NCBI RefSeq assembly: GCF_003014555.1
Contig: NZ_PYGE01000001.1
Coordinates: 496,001 to 560,000, forward strand
DNA length: 64,000 nt
DNA from: Haloactinopolyspora alba
GTDB taxonomy: Bacteria > Actinomycetota > Actinomycetes > Jiangellales > Jiangellaceae
Direction: 5' to 3'
Both the position numbers and the translations under genes were made by a program. The notes under the pieces were generated by a model, which did not search any database, was not told where the DNA came from, and worked only from the letters and a program-made list of their open reading frames with translations. The stretch's first letter is position 1, and each line of letters opens with the position of its first letter. Shown here in pieces: positions 51,192-61,522 of this stretch.

Positions 51192-54100
51192 ATGATCATG
51201 GACCGGCCACGCCTGCTGCTGCTCTCCACCGCCGACACCGATCTGCTCACCGCGACCCGCGCCGACCCGCGCTGGGCCGTCGCGAACCCCGCCCGCACCG
51301 GCGCGGACGACCTGCCGGCGCTGCTCGACGGCGTGGACGTGGTCGTGGTGCGGCTGCTGGGCGGGCGCGAGGCCTGGCCGGAGGGACTCGACGCGGTGGT
51401 CGCCTCGGGCGTTCCCGCGGTGGTCGTCAGCGGCGAGTCCGTGCCCGACGCCCGCCTGCACGCGCTGTCCACGGTCCCGTCCGGCGTGGCGACCGAGACC
51501 CAGCGCTACCTCGTGGCCGGCGGCCCGGAGAACCTGGCCCATCTTGCGGCATTCCTGTGCGACACCGTGCTGCTGACCGGCGAGGGCTTCGACCCGCCCG
51601 CCGAGCAGCCACGGTTCGGCCTGCACGTGACGCCGGATGCCTCAAGCGGGTCGGACGACGGGGTCGACGCGGTCGACGCCGGCGGCGACAGGGGCACCCG
51701 TCCCGTCGTCGGCGTGATCTTCTACCGCTCGCACGAGCTCTCCGGCAACACCGCGTTCGTGGACGTGCTGTGCGAGCAGATCGAGGCAGCCGGCGGGCAC
51801 CCGCTGCCGGTGTTCACCGACACGCTGCGCGGCACCGACCGGCCCGAGTACGAGCCGCTGCGAGAGCTGCTCTCCCGTGCGGACGTGCTCGTCACGACGG
51901 TGCTGGCCAGCGGCGGCCTGATCGCGGGCGCAGCGAGCGCGGGCGAGGACGACGACGCCTGGAGCACCGCGCTGTTCGACCAGCTCGGCGTCACCGTGCT
52001 GCAAGGGCTCACCGTCACGAACACGCGCGCGGCGTGGGAGGCCAGCGACGGTGCGCTGAACCCGATGGACGCCGCCACCCAGGTCGCCGTCCCCGAGTTC
52101 GACGGCCGGATCATCGGCGTCCCGTTCTCGTTCAAGGAGAGCGACGACGGCGGCATCCCGCGTTACGTCGCCGACCCGGAACGCGCCCGCCGACTCGCCG
52201 GCATCGCCGTGCGCACCGGGCGGCTGCGGCACCAGCCCGCCGCGGACAAGCGGCTGGCGCTCGTGCTGTCCAGCTATCCGACCAAGCACGCCCGCGTCGG
52301 CAACGCCGTGGGCCTGGACACGCCCGCCAGCGCCGTCGTCCTGCTGCGGACGCTGCGCGACGCCGGTTACGACCTGGGCGGGTTCGACCCGGACGCCCTC
52401 GGGAAGGGCGAGGCAGACGACGGCGGCGACATGCCCCCCGGGGACGCCCTGGTGCACCGGCTGATCGCCGCCGGCGGCCACGACGTGGAGTGGCTGACCG
52501 AGGAGCAGCTCGCCGACGCCGCGGCGAGCATCCCCGCATCGACCTACGGCCGCTGGTTCGCGTCGCTGCCGGAGCCGCTGCGCGCGTCGGTCACCGGCGC
52601 GTGGGGCGAGGCTCCCGGCGAACTGTACGTGGACACCAGCGGCGCCGAGCCGGCCATCGCGGTCGCCGGGCTGGTCCTGGGCAACGTGGTGCTGATGATC
52701 CAGCCGCCGCGCGGCTTCGGCGAGAACCCGGTCGCGATCTACCACGACCCGCAGCTGGCGCCGTCGCACCACTACGTCGCCGCGTACCGGTGGCTGCAGG
52801 CGCCGGTGCACGACGGCGGCTTCGGCGCGGACGCCGTCGTGCACCTCGGCAAGCACGGCACGCTGGAGTGGCTGCCCGGCAAGGGCCTGGGCCTGTCGGC
52901 GGACTCGGCGCCGGACGCGGTGCTGGGCGACCTGCCGCTGATCTATCCGTTCATCGTCAACGATCCCGGCGAGGGGACGCAGGCCAAGCGGCGGGCGCAC
53001 GCCGTCGTCGTCGACCACCTGATCCCGCCGATGGCGCGGGCGGACACCTACGGCGACCTCGCCAAGCTCGAGCAGCTGCTCGACGAGTACGCCACCGTCG
53101 TCGACCTGGACCCGGCCAAGGCGCCGGCGGTGCGCACCCAGATCTGGGAGCTGGTCACGGCCGCGCAGCTGCACCACGACCTGCACACCGAGCAGATGCC
53201 CGACGAGGCCGACTTCGACGACTTCGTGCTGCACATCGACGGGTACCTGTGCGAGATCAAGGACGTGCAGATCCGCGACGGCCTGCACGTGCTCGGACGC
53301 GCGCCCGAGGGCGACGAGCTGGTCGACGACGTGCTCTCCGTGCTGCGGGCGCGGCAGGTGTTCGGCGGCGAGTCCGCGCGCCCGGGCCTGCGCGGCGCCG
53401 TCGCCGAGTGGGCCGGCGTGGACGAACAGGCGCTGCTGGCCGAGCCGGGCACACCGGTCGACGACGCCAGTGGAGTCCGGAAGCTGCTCGACGTCGCCCG
53501 GATGCGGGCCGACGGCGCGGAACCGGCGGCGCGCACCGCGTCCGACGTCGTCGACCTGCTCGAGACCGTGGCGCGGGCGCTGGTGGAACGGCTCGCCGCG
53601 CACGCGTGGCGTCCGGAGGAGTCGAAGCGCGTCGCCGCGGACGTCCTCGGCTCCGGCGACACCTCCGACGCCGACGATTCCGGTGTCGACAACGTCGAGG
53701 CCATCCTGCGCTTCGGTGCGGAACAGCTGATACCCCGGCTGGCCCGCACCACCGACGAGATCACCAACACCCTCCGCGCCCTCGACGGCGCCTACATCCC
53801 GCCCGGCCCGTCCGGCTCACCCACCCGCGGGCTGGTCAACGTCCTGCCGACCGGCCGGAACATGTACGCCGTCGACCCGAAGGCGATCCCGTCGCGCAAC
53901 GCGTGGGACGTCGGCGTCGCGCTCGGCGACTCGCTGCTGCGCCGTCACGTGGCCGACACCGGAGCCGTGCCCACGTCCGTCGGGCTGACCGTGTGGGGCA
54001 CCGCCGCGATGCGCACCCAGGGCGACGACATCGCCGAGGTCCTGTGGCTGCTGGGCGTGCGCCCGGTGTGGGACGACGCGTCCCGGCGGGTCACCGGGTT

Positions 54101-55046
54101 CGAGCCGGTCCCGGCCGACGAGCTGGTGCTGGACGGCGAACCACGCCCCCGCGTCGACGTCACGGTGCGCATCTCCGGGTTCTTCCGCGAGGCGTTCCCG
54201 CACGTCGTCAGCTTCATCGACGACGCGGTCCGGATGGTCGCCGGGCTGGACGAGCCGGACACGGTGAACCACGTCCGCGCGCACGTCGACGCCGACGTCG
54301 CCGGCGGGGCCGACCCACGACGCGCCAGCGCACGCATCTTCGGCTCCAAACCCGGCGCGTACGGCGCGGGCATGCTGCCGCTGGTGGACGCGCGGAACTG
54401 GCGCACCGACGCCGACCTCGCCGAGGTCTACGCGGCCTGGGGCGGCTACGCGTACGGGCGCGGGCTGGACGGCGTCGAGGCGCGCGCCGACATGGAGAAG
54501 GCGTACTCGCGCATCCAGGTGGCGGTGAAGAACCAGGACACCCGCGAGCACGACATCGTCGACTCCGACGACTACTTCCAGTACCACGGCGGCATGGTCG
54601 CCATGGTGCGCTCCCTGACCGGGGAGTCGCCGGAGGCCTACGTCGGCGACTCCGCCGTGCCCGAGCACGTCCGTACCCGCTCGCTCGGCGAGGAGACCGC
54701 GCGCGTCTTCCGCGCCAGGGTGGTCAACCCGAAGTGGATCGCCGCGATGCAGCGGCACGGCTACAAAGGCGCGTTCGAAATGGCCGCCACGGTGGACTAC
54801 CTGTTCGGCTACGACGCCACCGCCGGCGTGGTCGAGGACTGGATGTACGAGACGCTGACCCGCGAGTACGTCGCCGACCCGGAGGTCGCGGAGTTCTTCC
54901 GGCAGTCGAACCCGTGGGCGCGCAAGGGCGTGGCCGAGCGGCTGCTCGAAGCCGCCCAGCGCGGGCTGTGGGCCGAGCCGTCCACCGAGGCGCTGGAGAC
55001 GCTGCAGCAGGCCGTCCTCGAGACCGAGGGCGATCTCGAGGACTGA
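51192..55046 (+). CDS. cobN: Cobaltochelatase subunit CobN
   Basis: 1284 residues, normal CobN length, ATG 51192. The magnesium-chelatase H-type domain spans the whole protein: VIFYRSHELSGNTAFVDVLCEQIEAAGG, the ALVLSSYPTKHARVGNAVGLDTPAS strand, VHLGKHGTLEWLPGKGLGLS, RDEGTQAK-type loop (PGEGTQAKRRAHAVV), and ISGFFREAFPHVVSFIDDAV. Inserts cobalt into hydrogenobyrinate a,c-diamide with CobS and CobT in the aerobic B12 pathway; those subunits are not in the window, and some actinobacteria use a ChlI/ChlD pair instead. Preceded by a cobalamin riboswitch. Confidence 0.95.
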   Translation: MIMDRPRLLLLSTADTDLLTATRADPRWAVANPARTGADDLPALLDGVDVVVVRLLGGREAWPEGLDAVVASGVPAVVVSGESVPDARLHALSTVPSGVATETQRYLVAGGPENLAHLAAFLCDTVLLTGEGFDPPAEQPRFGLHVTPDASSGSDDGVDAVDAGGDRGTRPVVGVIFYRSHELSGNTAFVDVLCEQIEAAGGHPLPVFTDTLRGTDRPEYEPLRELLSRADVLVTTVLASGGLIAGAASAGEDDDAWSTALFDQLGVTVLQGLTVTNTRAAWEASDGALNPMDAATQVAVPEFDGRIIGVPFSFKESDDGGIPRYVADPERARRLAGIAVRTGRLRHQPAADKRLALVLSSYPTKHARVGNAVGLDTPASAVVLLRTLRDAGYDLGGFDPDALGKGEADDGGDMPPGDALVHRLIAAGGHDVEWLTEEQLADAAASIPASTYGRWFASLPEPLRASVTGAWGEAPGELYVDTSGAEPAIAVAGLVLGNVVLMIQPPRGFGENPVAIYHDPQLAPSHHYVAAYRWLQAPVHDGGFGADAVVHLGKHGTLEWLPGKGLGLSADSAPDAVLGDLPLIYPFIVNDPGEGTQAKRRAHAVVVDHLIPPMARADTYGDLAKLEQLLDEYATVVDLDPAKAPAVRTQIWELVTAAQLHHDLHTEQMPDEADFDDFVLHIDGYLCEIKDVQIRDGLHVLGRAPEGDELVDDVLSVLRARQVFGGESARPGLRGAVAEWAGVDEQALLAEPGTPVDDASGVRKLLDVARMRADGAEPAARTASDVVDLLETVARALVERLAAHAWRPEESKRVAADVLGSGDTSDADDSGVDNVEAILRFGAEQLIPRLARTTDEITNTLRALDGAYIPPGPSGSPTRGLVNVLPTGRNMYAVDPKAIPSRNAWDVGVALGDSLLRRHVADTGAVPTSVGLTVWGTAAMRTQGDDIAEVLWLLGVRPVWDDASRRVTGFEPVPADELVLDGEPRPRVDVTVRISGFFREAFPHVVSFIDDAVRMVAGLDEPDTVNHVRAHVDADVAGGADPRRASARIFGSKPGAYGAGMLPLVDARNWRTDADLAEVYAAWGGYAYGRGLDGVEARADMEKAYSRIQVAVKNQDTREHDIVDSDDYFQYHGGMVAMVRSLTGESPEAYVGDSAVPEHVRTRSLGEETARVFRARVVNPKWIAAMQRHGYKGAFEMAATVDYLFGYDATAGVVEDWMYETLTREYVADPEVAEFFRQSNPWARKGVAERLLEAAQRGLWAEPSTEALETLQQAVLETEGDLED

Positions 55047-55068
55047 GCAGTACGGCCGCGGAACCGCG

Positions 55069-55668
55069 TCAGTAGGCCGAGTCACGCCCGTCGTCGGAGT
55101 CGTCCTCGGTCTCGTTCTCGGAGTCCGTGGCCTCGTCCAGCGGAGTCTCGACCGGGTTGCCCTCGGCGTCGACCACGTACCAGACGTCGTTGACACCCTG
55201 GCCGTTCAGGTCGCCGGAGGCCTCGTCGCCGGCGAAGTAGTACAGCGGCCAGTCCGCGTAGCTCGCCTGGACCGTCCCGTCGTCGCGTTCGAACGTGCCG
55301 AGCAACTCGGCGTCGACGCCTTCGCCGGCCTCGACGTCACCCTCCAGCGGCGGCCAGTTGGCCAGGCACTCCGCGTCGCAAGGGCTCCCCTCCGGCGTGT
55401 CCGGGGTGAACAGGTACAGCGTGCGTCCATCGCCGTCGACGAGGATCTCGCCAAGCGGCGTGTCCGCGAGTTCGACCCGAGGGCTCCCGGAACCCCCGTC
55501 GTCGGTCCCGGCCGTGTCGCCGGTCCCGGCGCTCTCGTCGTCCGAGCCGCAGCCGGCGAACGCCAGCAGCGCGACGAGTCCCACGGAGGCGAGAGCCGCA
55601 CGGATGCGGCTACGGATCCGGCTACGCGGCCGGCTGCTGTGGACGCTCAAGGTGGAAGTGGCACTCAT
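55069..55668 (-). CDS. COG4315-type secreted lipoprotein
   Basis: 199 residues from ATG 55668, with GAGGAGGTCACC upstream. Arg-rich start, hydrophobic helix and lipobox FAGC near residue 40, then a Gly/Asp/Ser-rich linker. Two repeat units follow (LVDGDGRTLYLFTPDTP...CLANWPPL and ...WPLYYFAGDEASGDLNGQGVNDVWYVV), the pattern of Lipoprotein_15/COG4315 proteins with conserved Trp-Pro and DXXG. Function unknown, possibly redox or copper-related. It lies opposite to the cob genes, between cobN and cobG. Confidence 0.85.
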   Translation of the reverse strand: MSATSTLSVHSSRPRSRIRSRIRAALASVGLVALLAFAGCGSDDESAGTGDTAGTDDGGSGSPRVELADTPLGEILVDGDGRTLYLFTPDTPEGSPCDAECLANWPPLEGDVEAGEGVDAELLGTFERDDGTVQASYADWPLYYFAGDEASGDLNGQGVNDVWYVVDAEGNPVETPLDEATDSENETEDDSDDGRDSAY

Positions 55669-55777
55669 GGTGACCTCCTCGTGTCCTCCGTCGGTAATAC
55701 GCCGCGAACCGTCGCCGGGATTGCACGACGGCGGCGCGACGACGGGCCGGAAGGCACCGGCTGGTAGATTCGTCCGC

Positions 55778-55938
55778 GCCGTGGCGATACGGGAAGCCGG
55801 TGCGATACCGGCGCGGCCCTCGCCACTGTGATCGGGAGTCCCGGCCGTTCCCCTCGCGGGGAGCCACTGGGCAGCGGTGACGCTGCCTGGGAAGGCAGGC
55901 CGGTGACGCACGTCCCGTCAGCCAGGAGACCGGCCACG
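55778..55938 (+). ncRNA. Cobalamin riboswitch upstream of cobG
   Basis: Core elements: GGGAAGCCGGTGCGA, CTCGCCACTGTGATCGGGAG, GAGCCACTGGGCAGCGG, CTGGGAAGGCAGG and the B12 box GTCAGCCAGGAGACCGGCC. The cobG start follows about 45 bases later behind a GGAAGG site. Together with the cobN riboswitch this puts both B12 units under product control. Confidence 0.85.
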
Positions 55939-55982
55939 GCGCGAACAGCTGCGATTCCACGAGGTGATGGAAGGCGGTCGGC

Positions 55983-57296
55983 ATGTCCGGTCCTGCACGT
56001 GACCGCGGCGACTCCTGCCCTGGCGCACTCACGACGCACGTGGCGGCGGACGGTCCGCTGGCGCGGATCCGGCTCCCCGGCGGGGGCGTCACCGCCGACC
56101 AGTTGCGCGTCCTGGCCGGATGCGCCGACGAGCTCGGCGACGGGTCATTACACCTGACGTCGCGGGCGAACGTTCAGCTGCGAGCGGTGTCGGATCCGCC
56201 GGAGCTCGCCGCGCGCCTCGGCCGCGCCGGACTGCTGCCGGCGCCGCGGCACGAACGCGTCCGCAACATCCTGGCGTCTCCACGCAGCGGCCTGATCGGC
56301 GGCGTCACCGACGTCCGCCCGCTGGTGCCGGCGCTCGACGAAGCGATCTGCGCCGACCCGACGCTGGCTCGGCTGCCCGGCCGGTTCCAGTTCGGACTGG
56401 ACGACGGCAGCGGCGATGTGCCGATCAGCACGCTGGATGCCGGCTGGCACGCGCTGTCCGGGGGTGTCGGCGCGCTGGTGCTCGGTGGCGTCGACAGCGG
56501 CCTGCGGGTGCCCACGACGCACGTCGTCGACGCGCTGGTCGCCGGAGCCCACGCGTTCCTCGCCGCTCGCGACGCCGAGTTCGGCCCGGACCGGGCGGCC
56601 GGTGCCTGGCACGTCCGCGACCTGCCCGGAGCCGGCGCCGGCGTGGCCGCTGCCGTGCTGAGCGAGCTGCCGGGGGACGTCGCGCACGGGCACGCCGACA
56701 CGCTGCGCGGTACCGTTCCCGCCGATCGCCGTGGTCCCGCCGATCGCCGTGGTCCCGCCGGTCGCCGTGGTCCGGCCGGCGTCAGCGTGCCCGTCGCCGT
56801 CGGCGTGCACGCACAGGATGACGGTGCGCACGCCGTCGTCGCCGGGTGCCTGTTCGGCGCCGTCTCGGCCGAACAGGTCCGGCTGGTGGCCGGCCTCGCG
56901 CCGCACGCGGTCGTCACCCCGTGGCGTTCGGTGCTGCTACCCGCGCTCGTCGGACAGGCGGCCCGGCACGCGGCGTCCGCGCTCACCGACGCCGGTCTCC
57001 TCCTCGACCCTCGCGATCCGGCGCTGCGGATCACCGCGTGCATCGGCCGGCCCGGCTGCGCGTCGTCGGCCACCGACGTCCGAGCCGACGCGCGACGGTT
57101 GGCCGCCACGGTCGCTCCGGGGGTCACGCCGACGGGCGCTCCGGGCACCGCCGTGCACGTCGTCGGATGCGAGCGCCGGTGCGGGCGCCCGCACACCGAG
57201 CACGTCGACGTCGTCGGCACCGACGGCGGCTACATCGTTGATGGAGCCGTCGTGTCGACCGATCAGCTGGCGTCCAACCTGGAAGGACCACGATGA
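55983..57296 (+). CDS. cobG: Precorrin-3B synthase CobG
   Basis: 437 residues from ATG 55983. Nitrite/sulfite reductase-like protein with two ferredoxin-like halves ([22 protein letters not shown]) and the [4Fe-4S]-siroheme cysteines in [11 protein letters not shown] and [10 protein letters not shown] near the end. CobG oxidises precorrin-3A to precorrin-3B and is oxygen dependent, so the pathway is aerobic. The insert at about residues 248-266 carries 18-bp tandem repeats. ATGA overlap with cobH. Confidence 0.9.
   Translation: MSGPARDRGDSCPGALTTHVAADGPLARIRLPGGGVTADQLRVLAGCADELGDGSLHLTSRANVQLRAVSDPPELAARLGRAGLLPAPRHERVRNILASPRSGLIGGVTDVRPLVPALDEAICADPTLARLPGRFQFGLDDGSGDVPISTLDAGWHALSGGVGALVLGGVDSGLRVPTTHVVDALVAGAHAFLAARDAEFGPDRAAGAWHVRDLPGAGAGVAAAVLSELPGDVAHGHADTLRGTVPADRRGPADRRGPAGRRGPAGVSVPVAVGVHAQDDGAHAVVAGCLFGAVSAEQVRLVAGLAPHAVVTPWRSVLLPALVGQAARHAASALTDAGLLLDPRDPALRITACIGRPGCASSATDVRADARRLAATVAPGVTPTGAPGTAVHVVGCERRCGRPHTEHVDVVGTDGGYIVDGAVVSTDQLASNLEGPR
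56724..56777 (+). repeat. 18-bp tandem repeat within cobG (3 copies)
   Basis: Units at 56724-56741, 56742-56759 and 56760-56777 encode [12 protein letters not shown] and GRRGPA; the first two are identical. The insertion sits in a surface loop of CobG between its halves and is a candidate length polymorphism. Confidence 0.7.
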
Positions 57297-57916
57297 ACAC
57301 CTACGTCCGCGACGGTGCGGAGATCTACCGCCGCTCGTTCGGCATGATCCGGGCCGAGGCCGACCTCGCCGCCGTGCCGCCGGACGTGGCCACGGTCGCG
57401 GTCCGGATGATCCACGCCTGCGGCATGGTCGACCTGGTCGACGACCTCGCCTTCAGCGCCGACGTCGTCGCCGCCGGGCGCTCCGCGCTGCGTTCCGGGG
57501 CTCCGGTTCTCACGGACGCGACCATGATCGCCAGCGGCATCACCCGAGCCCGCCTCCCCTGTGCCAACGACATCGTCTGCACACTGCCGGACGCGCGGGT
57601 GCCGAAGCTCGCCGCGCACCTCGGCACCACCCGGAGCGCGGCGGCGCTGGATCTGTGGCGTGACCGGCTGCCCGGTTCGGTGGTCGCCATCGGCAACGCC
57701 CCCACGGCGCTGTTCCGGCTGTTCGAGCTACTGGACGAGGGCGTGGGGCCGCCTGCGGCGATCGTGGGCGTGCCGGTGGGCTTCGTCGGCGCGGTGGAGT
57801 CGAAGGAGGAACTGGTCCGGCGCTCACCCGCGCCGTATCTGGTGGTGCACGGCCGGCGCGGCGGAAGCGCGATGGCGGTGGCCGCCGTGAACGCGATCGC
57901 GACGGAGGACGGATGA
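57293..57916 (+). CDS. cobH: Precorrin-8X methylmutase CobH
   Basis: 207 residues, start ATG overlapping the cobG stop. CobH features: [34 protein letters not shown] with the catalytic His, and [17 protein letters not shown]. Moves the C11 methyl group to C12 to give hydrogenobyrinic acid. Overlaps cobIJ by ATGA, so cobG, cobH and cobIJ form one translationally coupled operon. Confidence 0.95.
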   Translation: MNTYVRDGAEIYRRSFGMIRAEADLAAVPPDVATVAVRMIHACGMVDLVDDLAFSADVVAAGRSALRSGAPVLTDATMIASGITRARLPCANDIVCTLPDARVPKLAAHLGTTRSAAALDLWRDRLPGSVVAIGNAPTALFRLFELLDEGVGPPAAIVGVPVGFVGAVESKEELVRRSPAPYLVVHGRRGGSAMAVAAVNAIATEDG

Positions 57917-59490
57917 ACGGCACGCGAACGCAGGGACGTCCGGCCGGGACGCCGGAACGTGCCCCCGGGACGCTGTGGGGCGTCGGGCTCGGCCCGGGTG
58001 ACCCGGAGCTGATGACCGTCAAGGCCGCCCGGCTGATCGCCGCCGCCGACGTCGTCGCTTACCACTCCGCCCGGCACGGCCGCAGCATCGCCAGGTCCAT
58101 CGCCGAGCCGTACCTGCGCGACGGGCAGCTCGAGGAGGCGCTGATCTATCCGGTCACCACCGAGGCCACCGAGCACCCGGGCGGATACGACGGCGCCATC
58201 GAGGAGTTCTACCAGCACGCCGCGAAACGGCTCGCCGAACACCTGGACGCGGGCCGCGACGTCGCGCTGCTCTGCGAAGGGGACCCGTTCTTCTACGGCT
58301 CCTACATGCACATGCACGAGCGTCTCTGCGAGCGCTACCCGGCCCACGTGGTTCCGGGCGTCACCTCGATGAGCGCCGCGTCGGCGGCCGTGGGACGGCC
58401 CCTGGTCCAGCGCGGGGAGACGTTGACCGTGCTGCCCGGCACGATGCCGACGCCGGAGCTGGCGATGCGGATGGCCGACGCCGACGCGGCGGTCGTGCTC
58501 AAACTCGGCCGCACGTTCGCCTCGGTGCGCGACGCCCTCACCGAGGCGGGGCGGCTGTCCGACGCGTACTACGTCGAACGCGCCACCTGGGGCGAACAGC
58601 GGCTCGAACCACTGGCCGAGGTCGACCCGGAGTCGGTGCCGTACTTCTCCGTGGCGGTGCTGCCGAGCCCGGCCTACACCGCCCGCGCCTCCGGGCAGGT
58701 CGATACCGGACCCGCTGTCGCCGAAGCCGCCGGTACCGAGCCCGCACCGCAGGGCGAGGTCGTCGTCGTCGGACTCGGGCCCGCCGGGCCGCAGTGGCTG
58801 ACCTCCGAGGCGGAACGGGAGCTGGCGGCGGCCGAGCACGTCGTCGGCTACGGCCCGTACGTCGCGCGCGTCCCCCAGCGCGCCGGCCAGCAGCGGCACA
58901 GCTCCGGCAACCGGGTGGAGGCGGCTCGCGCCGAGCAGGCGCTCGAGCTCGCCGCCGACGGCGCGCGGGTCGCGGTCGTGTCTTCGGGTGATCCAGGGGT
59001 GTTCGCGATGGCGTCGGCCGTGCTGGAACAGGCGAACGACCAGCGCTGGGCGGACGTGCCGGTCCGGGTGCTGCCGGGGGTGACCGCTGCGCAAGCCGCG
59101 GCAGCACGTGTCGGCGCACCGTTGGGACACGACTACTGCGTCCTGTCGCTGTCGGACCGGCTCAAGCCGTGGGACGTCATCGAGCGGCGGCTCTCGGCCG
59201 CGGCTTCCGCCGATCTGGCGCTGGCGCTGTACAACCCGGCGTCTCGCAGCCGCCGTGAACAGCTGGATCGCGCCCGCGACACGTTGCTGCGCCACCGCGC
59301 CGGCGACACCCCCGTGGTCATCGCCCGCGACGTGGGCGGCGCGGACGAGTCCGTCCGGGTCACCACGCTGGACGAGTTCGGCTCCGACGACGTCGACATG
59401 CGCTTCCTCCTGTTGGTGGGCTCGTCGCAGACCACGATCTCCGACCGTGCCGGAGCCACCACCGTCTGGACCCCGCGCCGATACGGCTGA
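57913..59490 (+). CDS. cobIJ: Fused CobI-CobJ: precorrin-2 C20- and precorrin-3B C17-methyltransferase
   Basis: 525 residues, two tandem SAM-methyltransferase (TP_methylase) domains. CobI half, about 15-245: [39 protein letters not shown] and [11 protein letters not shown]. CobJ half, from 280: [32 protein letters not shown], and [16 protein letters not shown]. The fusion is usual in actinobacteria. Both substrates belong to the aerobic pathway with CobG between the two reactions. Last gene of the operon; 234 bp without a gene follow (59491-59724) with 12-bp imperfect repeats near 59570-59600. Confidence 0.95.
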   Translation: MNGTRTQGRPAGTPERAPGTLWGVGLGPGDPELMTVKAARLIAAADVVAYHSARHGRSIARSIAEPYLRDGQLEEALIYPVTTEATEHPGGYDGAIEEFYQHAAKRLAEHLDAGRDVALLCEGDPFFYGSYMHMHERLCERYPAHVVPGVTSMSAASAAVGRPLVQRGETLTVLPGTMPTPELAMRMADADAAVVLKLGRTFASVRDALTEAGRLSDAYYVERATWGEQRLEPLAEVDPESVPYFSVAVLPSPAYTARASGQVDTGPAVAEAAGTEPAPQGEVVVVGLGPAGPQWLTSEAERELAAAEHVVGYGPYVARVPQRAGQQRHSSGNRVEAARAEQALELAADGARVAVVSSGDPGVFAMASAVLEQANDQRWADVPVRVLPGVTAAQAAAARVGAPLGHDYCVLSLSDRLKPWDVIERRLSAAASADLALALYNPASRSRREQLDRARDTLLRHRAGDTPVVIARDVGGADESVRVTTLDEFGSDDVDMRFLLLVGSSQTTISDRAGATTVWTPRRYG

Positions 59491-59724
59491 TCCAGGCAAG
59501 CCAGGCCCGCGTGTCCCGTCGGCAGTCGGCGGGCACCCGCATCCCGGGGACACCGCACCACGGGAAACGCCACCGGAAACGCCAACGGAACGCCGCGGTA
59601 GATGGTCGGGCTCGACCGCACGAGCGTCGGACAGTCCCGAGGGACCCCTCGCTGTTGCGCCGGCTGGTCAGCCTCGGATCGGGCGTCGAGTCACTCGGCC
59701 GGGTCTGCAGTTCAGCGCAGCGGT

Positions 59725-61389
59725 TCAGAACGGTGGTGGGTCGTGTTCGGCGGCGTCGGGTGGCGGGTTGTGCGTGTGTCCGATGGGTTCGGGGTGGACG
59801 GTGTACGTGCGTCCGGCGGGGCTGGTCCATCGCAGCGCGCCGTTCGGGAGTTGGTGTCGGTCCCAGCCGTGCAGGGTCTTGTCGAGGTGGAACCGTCGGG
59901 ACAGGGCCTGGTTGTTGCTCGCGCCGGTGGTGCCGCCTCGCTGGTAGGGCTGGCGGTGGTCGATGTCGCAGATGCTGGCCGGGGTGTCGGCCGTGGGGAA
60001 GCGGCAGGTGCGGTCGCGGGCGATGATGAAGTCGGCCAGCGCCCGCGGCGGGGTGTAGGTGCTGCGGCCGTACTCCAGCAGCCGCCCGTCGACGGGGTCG
60101 GTGAGTAGCCGCCGCAGCGTGGCGTCGGCGGCGATGGCCCGGGCGGTGTCGGCGGTGATCGGGCCGTACCCGTCCAGGTGCGCGGGCTCCTCGTCCACCC
60201 CGACCAGGGTGGTGTAGGCGAGGGTCACGTTAACCGTGGCCCCGCGCCCGTGCCGGGTCGCCAGCCGATACGGCCCCGCACGCGCACCAGCCGCCGCGGT
60301 CGTAGCCACCGGATCGGCGACCGGCCCGGCGCCGGCAACACCGCCATCCACGGTGTCAGCATCCGCGGCACCGGCCGTGTCGGCAACCGGCCCGCCGGTC
60401 GCACCAGAAGCTCCGGCGGCGCCGGTCGCGCTGTGCGTGGTGCTGCCCGCAACGTCGGCCACGGCGTCGCCGGTCGCGGCGTCGTCGGTCGCGGCGTCGT
60501 CGGTCGCGGCGTCGTCGGTCGCATCAGTGGTGTGGGTGGTGCTGGTGGTGGTGCAGTCGGGGTGGCAGCAGCCGAGGTGCCCGAGCTGCAGCGCGGTCCA
60601 GCCGAGCCCGGCGAGGATGTCGAACCGCAACTGCTGCAGGGCCCGCTCGTCCCCCTCGGCGCGGGCGGCGCGGGCGGCGCGGGCGGCGGCATCGATAGCG
60701 GCGTGCAGCGCGGTGAGATCCTCCGCCGGGCCGGTGAGCACCATCTCGGCCATCCCGTCCGCGGCACCGGTCGGGCGCGGCGCCTCGACACGCCGCTCAG
60801 CCCGCCCGCGTTGACGGCGCCGCTCAGCCGCGCCCGGGTCGGCGCGCAGCACCCGCCGGTCCAGCGCCGCAGCCAGCTGCCGGCTGGTGCGCTCCCCCGC
60901 GGTCGGCAGCACATCAGCCTCGACCTCACGCTGCGCGAAGTGACCGAGCACCCGCGTTTTCGACGCGATCAGCCCGGCGCGCCGCTCATCGATCCGCCCG
61001 GATTCCAGCGCCGCGAGCGTCGCCGGCAGATCCTCGGCCAACTCGACAGCCAACCCGGCACGGGTATCAGCCTGCGCCGGCGTGCACGACAACGCCGCCG
61101 ACACCTCCGAACCGACCGCACGCACCCGATCATGTGCATGCTCCGGCGAGGCCTCCCACGCATCGTCACAACCACCGCAGAACGCGTAATTCTCCCGCTC
61201 GGACAACTCCGCCATCGCCCGCATCTGCAACGCCCGCAGATGCGCCACCTGCCGCTCCGCAGCCACGATCACATCCACCAGCGGCCCGTCCTCGGCGCCG
61301 GGCACATCCACGCCCTCCAGCGCCACCGCAAGCTCCGCGCCCGGCCCGCACGACTCCCACTCGACTGCGGCAACCCCGGGCGTCATCAT
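59725..61389 (-). CDS. DUF222/HNH endonuclease-domain protein (13E12-type)
   Basis: 554 residues. N-terminal DUF222 (about 1-370), a low-complexity Asp/Ala/Thr stretch (repeats of DDAAT around 293-310), and a C-terminal HNH domain with CDIDHRQPYQRGGTTGASNNQALSRRFHLDKT. The usual zinc cysteines around the HNH are altered: CRFPTADT lacks the second CxxC cysteine and ALSRRFH replaces the usual CRRHH. The HNH core residues DH, N and H remain. These proteins are very common, often repeat-like in actinobacterial genomes, and their role is unknown. Confidence 0.8.
   Translation of the reverse strand: MMTPGVAAVEWESCGPGAELAVALEGVDVPGAEDGPLVDVIVAAERQVAHLRALQMRAMAELSERENYAFCGGCDDAWEASPEHAHDRVRAVGSEVSAALSCTPAQADTRAGLAVELAEDLPATLAALESGRIDERRAGLIASKTRVLGHFAQREVEADVLPTAGERTSRQLAAALDRRVLRADPGAAERRRQRGRAERRVEAPRPTGAADGMAEMVLTGPAEDLTALHAAIDAAARAARAARAEGDERALQQLRFDILAGLGWTALQLGHLGCCHPDCTTTSTTHTTDATDDAATDDAATDDAATGDAVADVAGSTTHSATGAAGASGATGGPVADTAGAADADTVDGGVAGAGPVADPVATTAAAGARAGPYRLATRHGRGATVNVTLAYTTLVGVDEEPAHLDGYGPITADTARAIAADATLRRLLTDPVDGRLLEYGRSTYTPPRALADFIIARDRTCRFPTADTPASICDIDHRQPYQRGGTTGASNNQALSRRFHLDKTLHGWDRHQLPNGALRWTSPAGRTYTVHPEPIGHTHNPPPDAAEHDPPPF
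60466..60522 (-). repeat. 15-bp tandem repeat in the DUF222/HNH gene
   Basis: Units of 15 bp (GTCGTCGGTCGCGGC on the plus strand) at 60481-60495, 60496-60510 and partial 60511-60522, preceded by a one-base variant at 60466-60480. They encode the DDAAT repeats and are a likely slippage site. Confidence 0.7.
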
Positions 61390-61522
61390 GACCCCATGCT
61401 ATCGAACTGATATTCGAAATCACAACTCGACCACTGCGGATCACCGGTTCGGGCCGTTCACACGAGACGAAGTGCCGGCGATCCACAGGAGCGCTGTCGG
61501 AGTCGGCCGCTACGGTCTGTCC

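Noticed and set aside
51167-55075. A second 1.3-kb-codon frame overlapping cobN
   Set aside because: Its translation is Arg-rich with no domains; CobN motifs lie in the other frame from 51192.
56119-56141. Repeated GC-rich words in cob genes as CRISPR-like repeats
   Set aside because: No regular spacing of repeats with unique spacers anywhere in the window.
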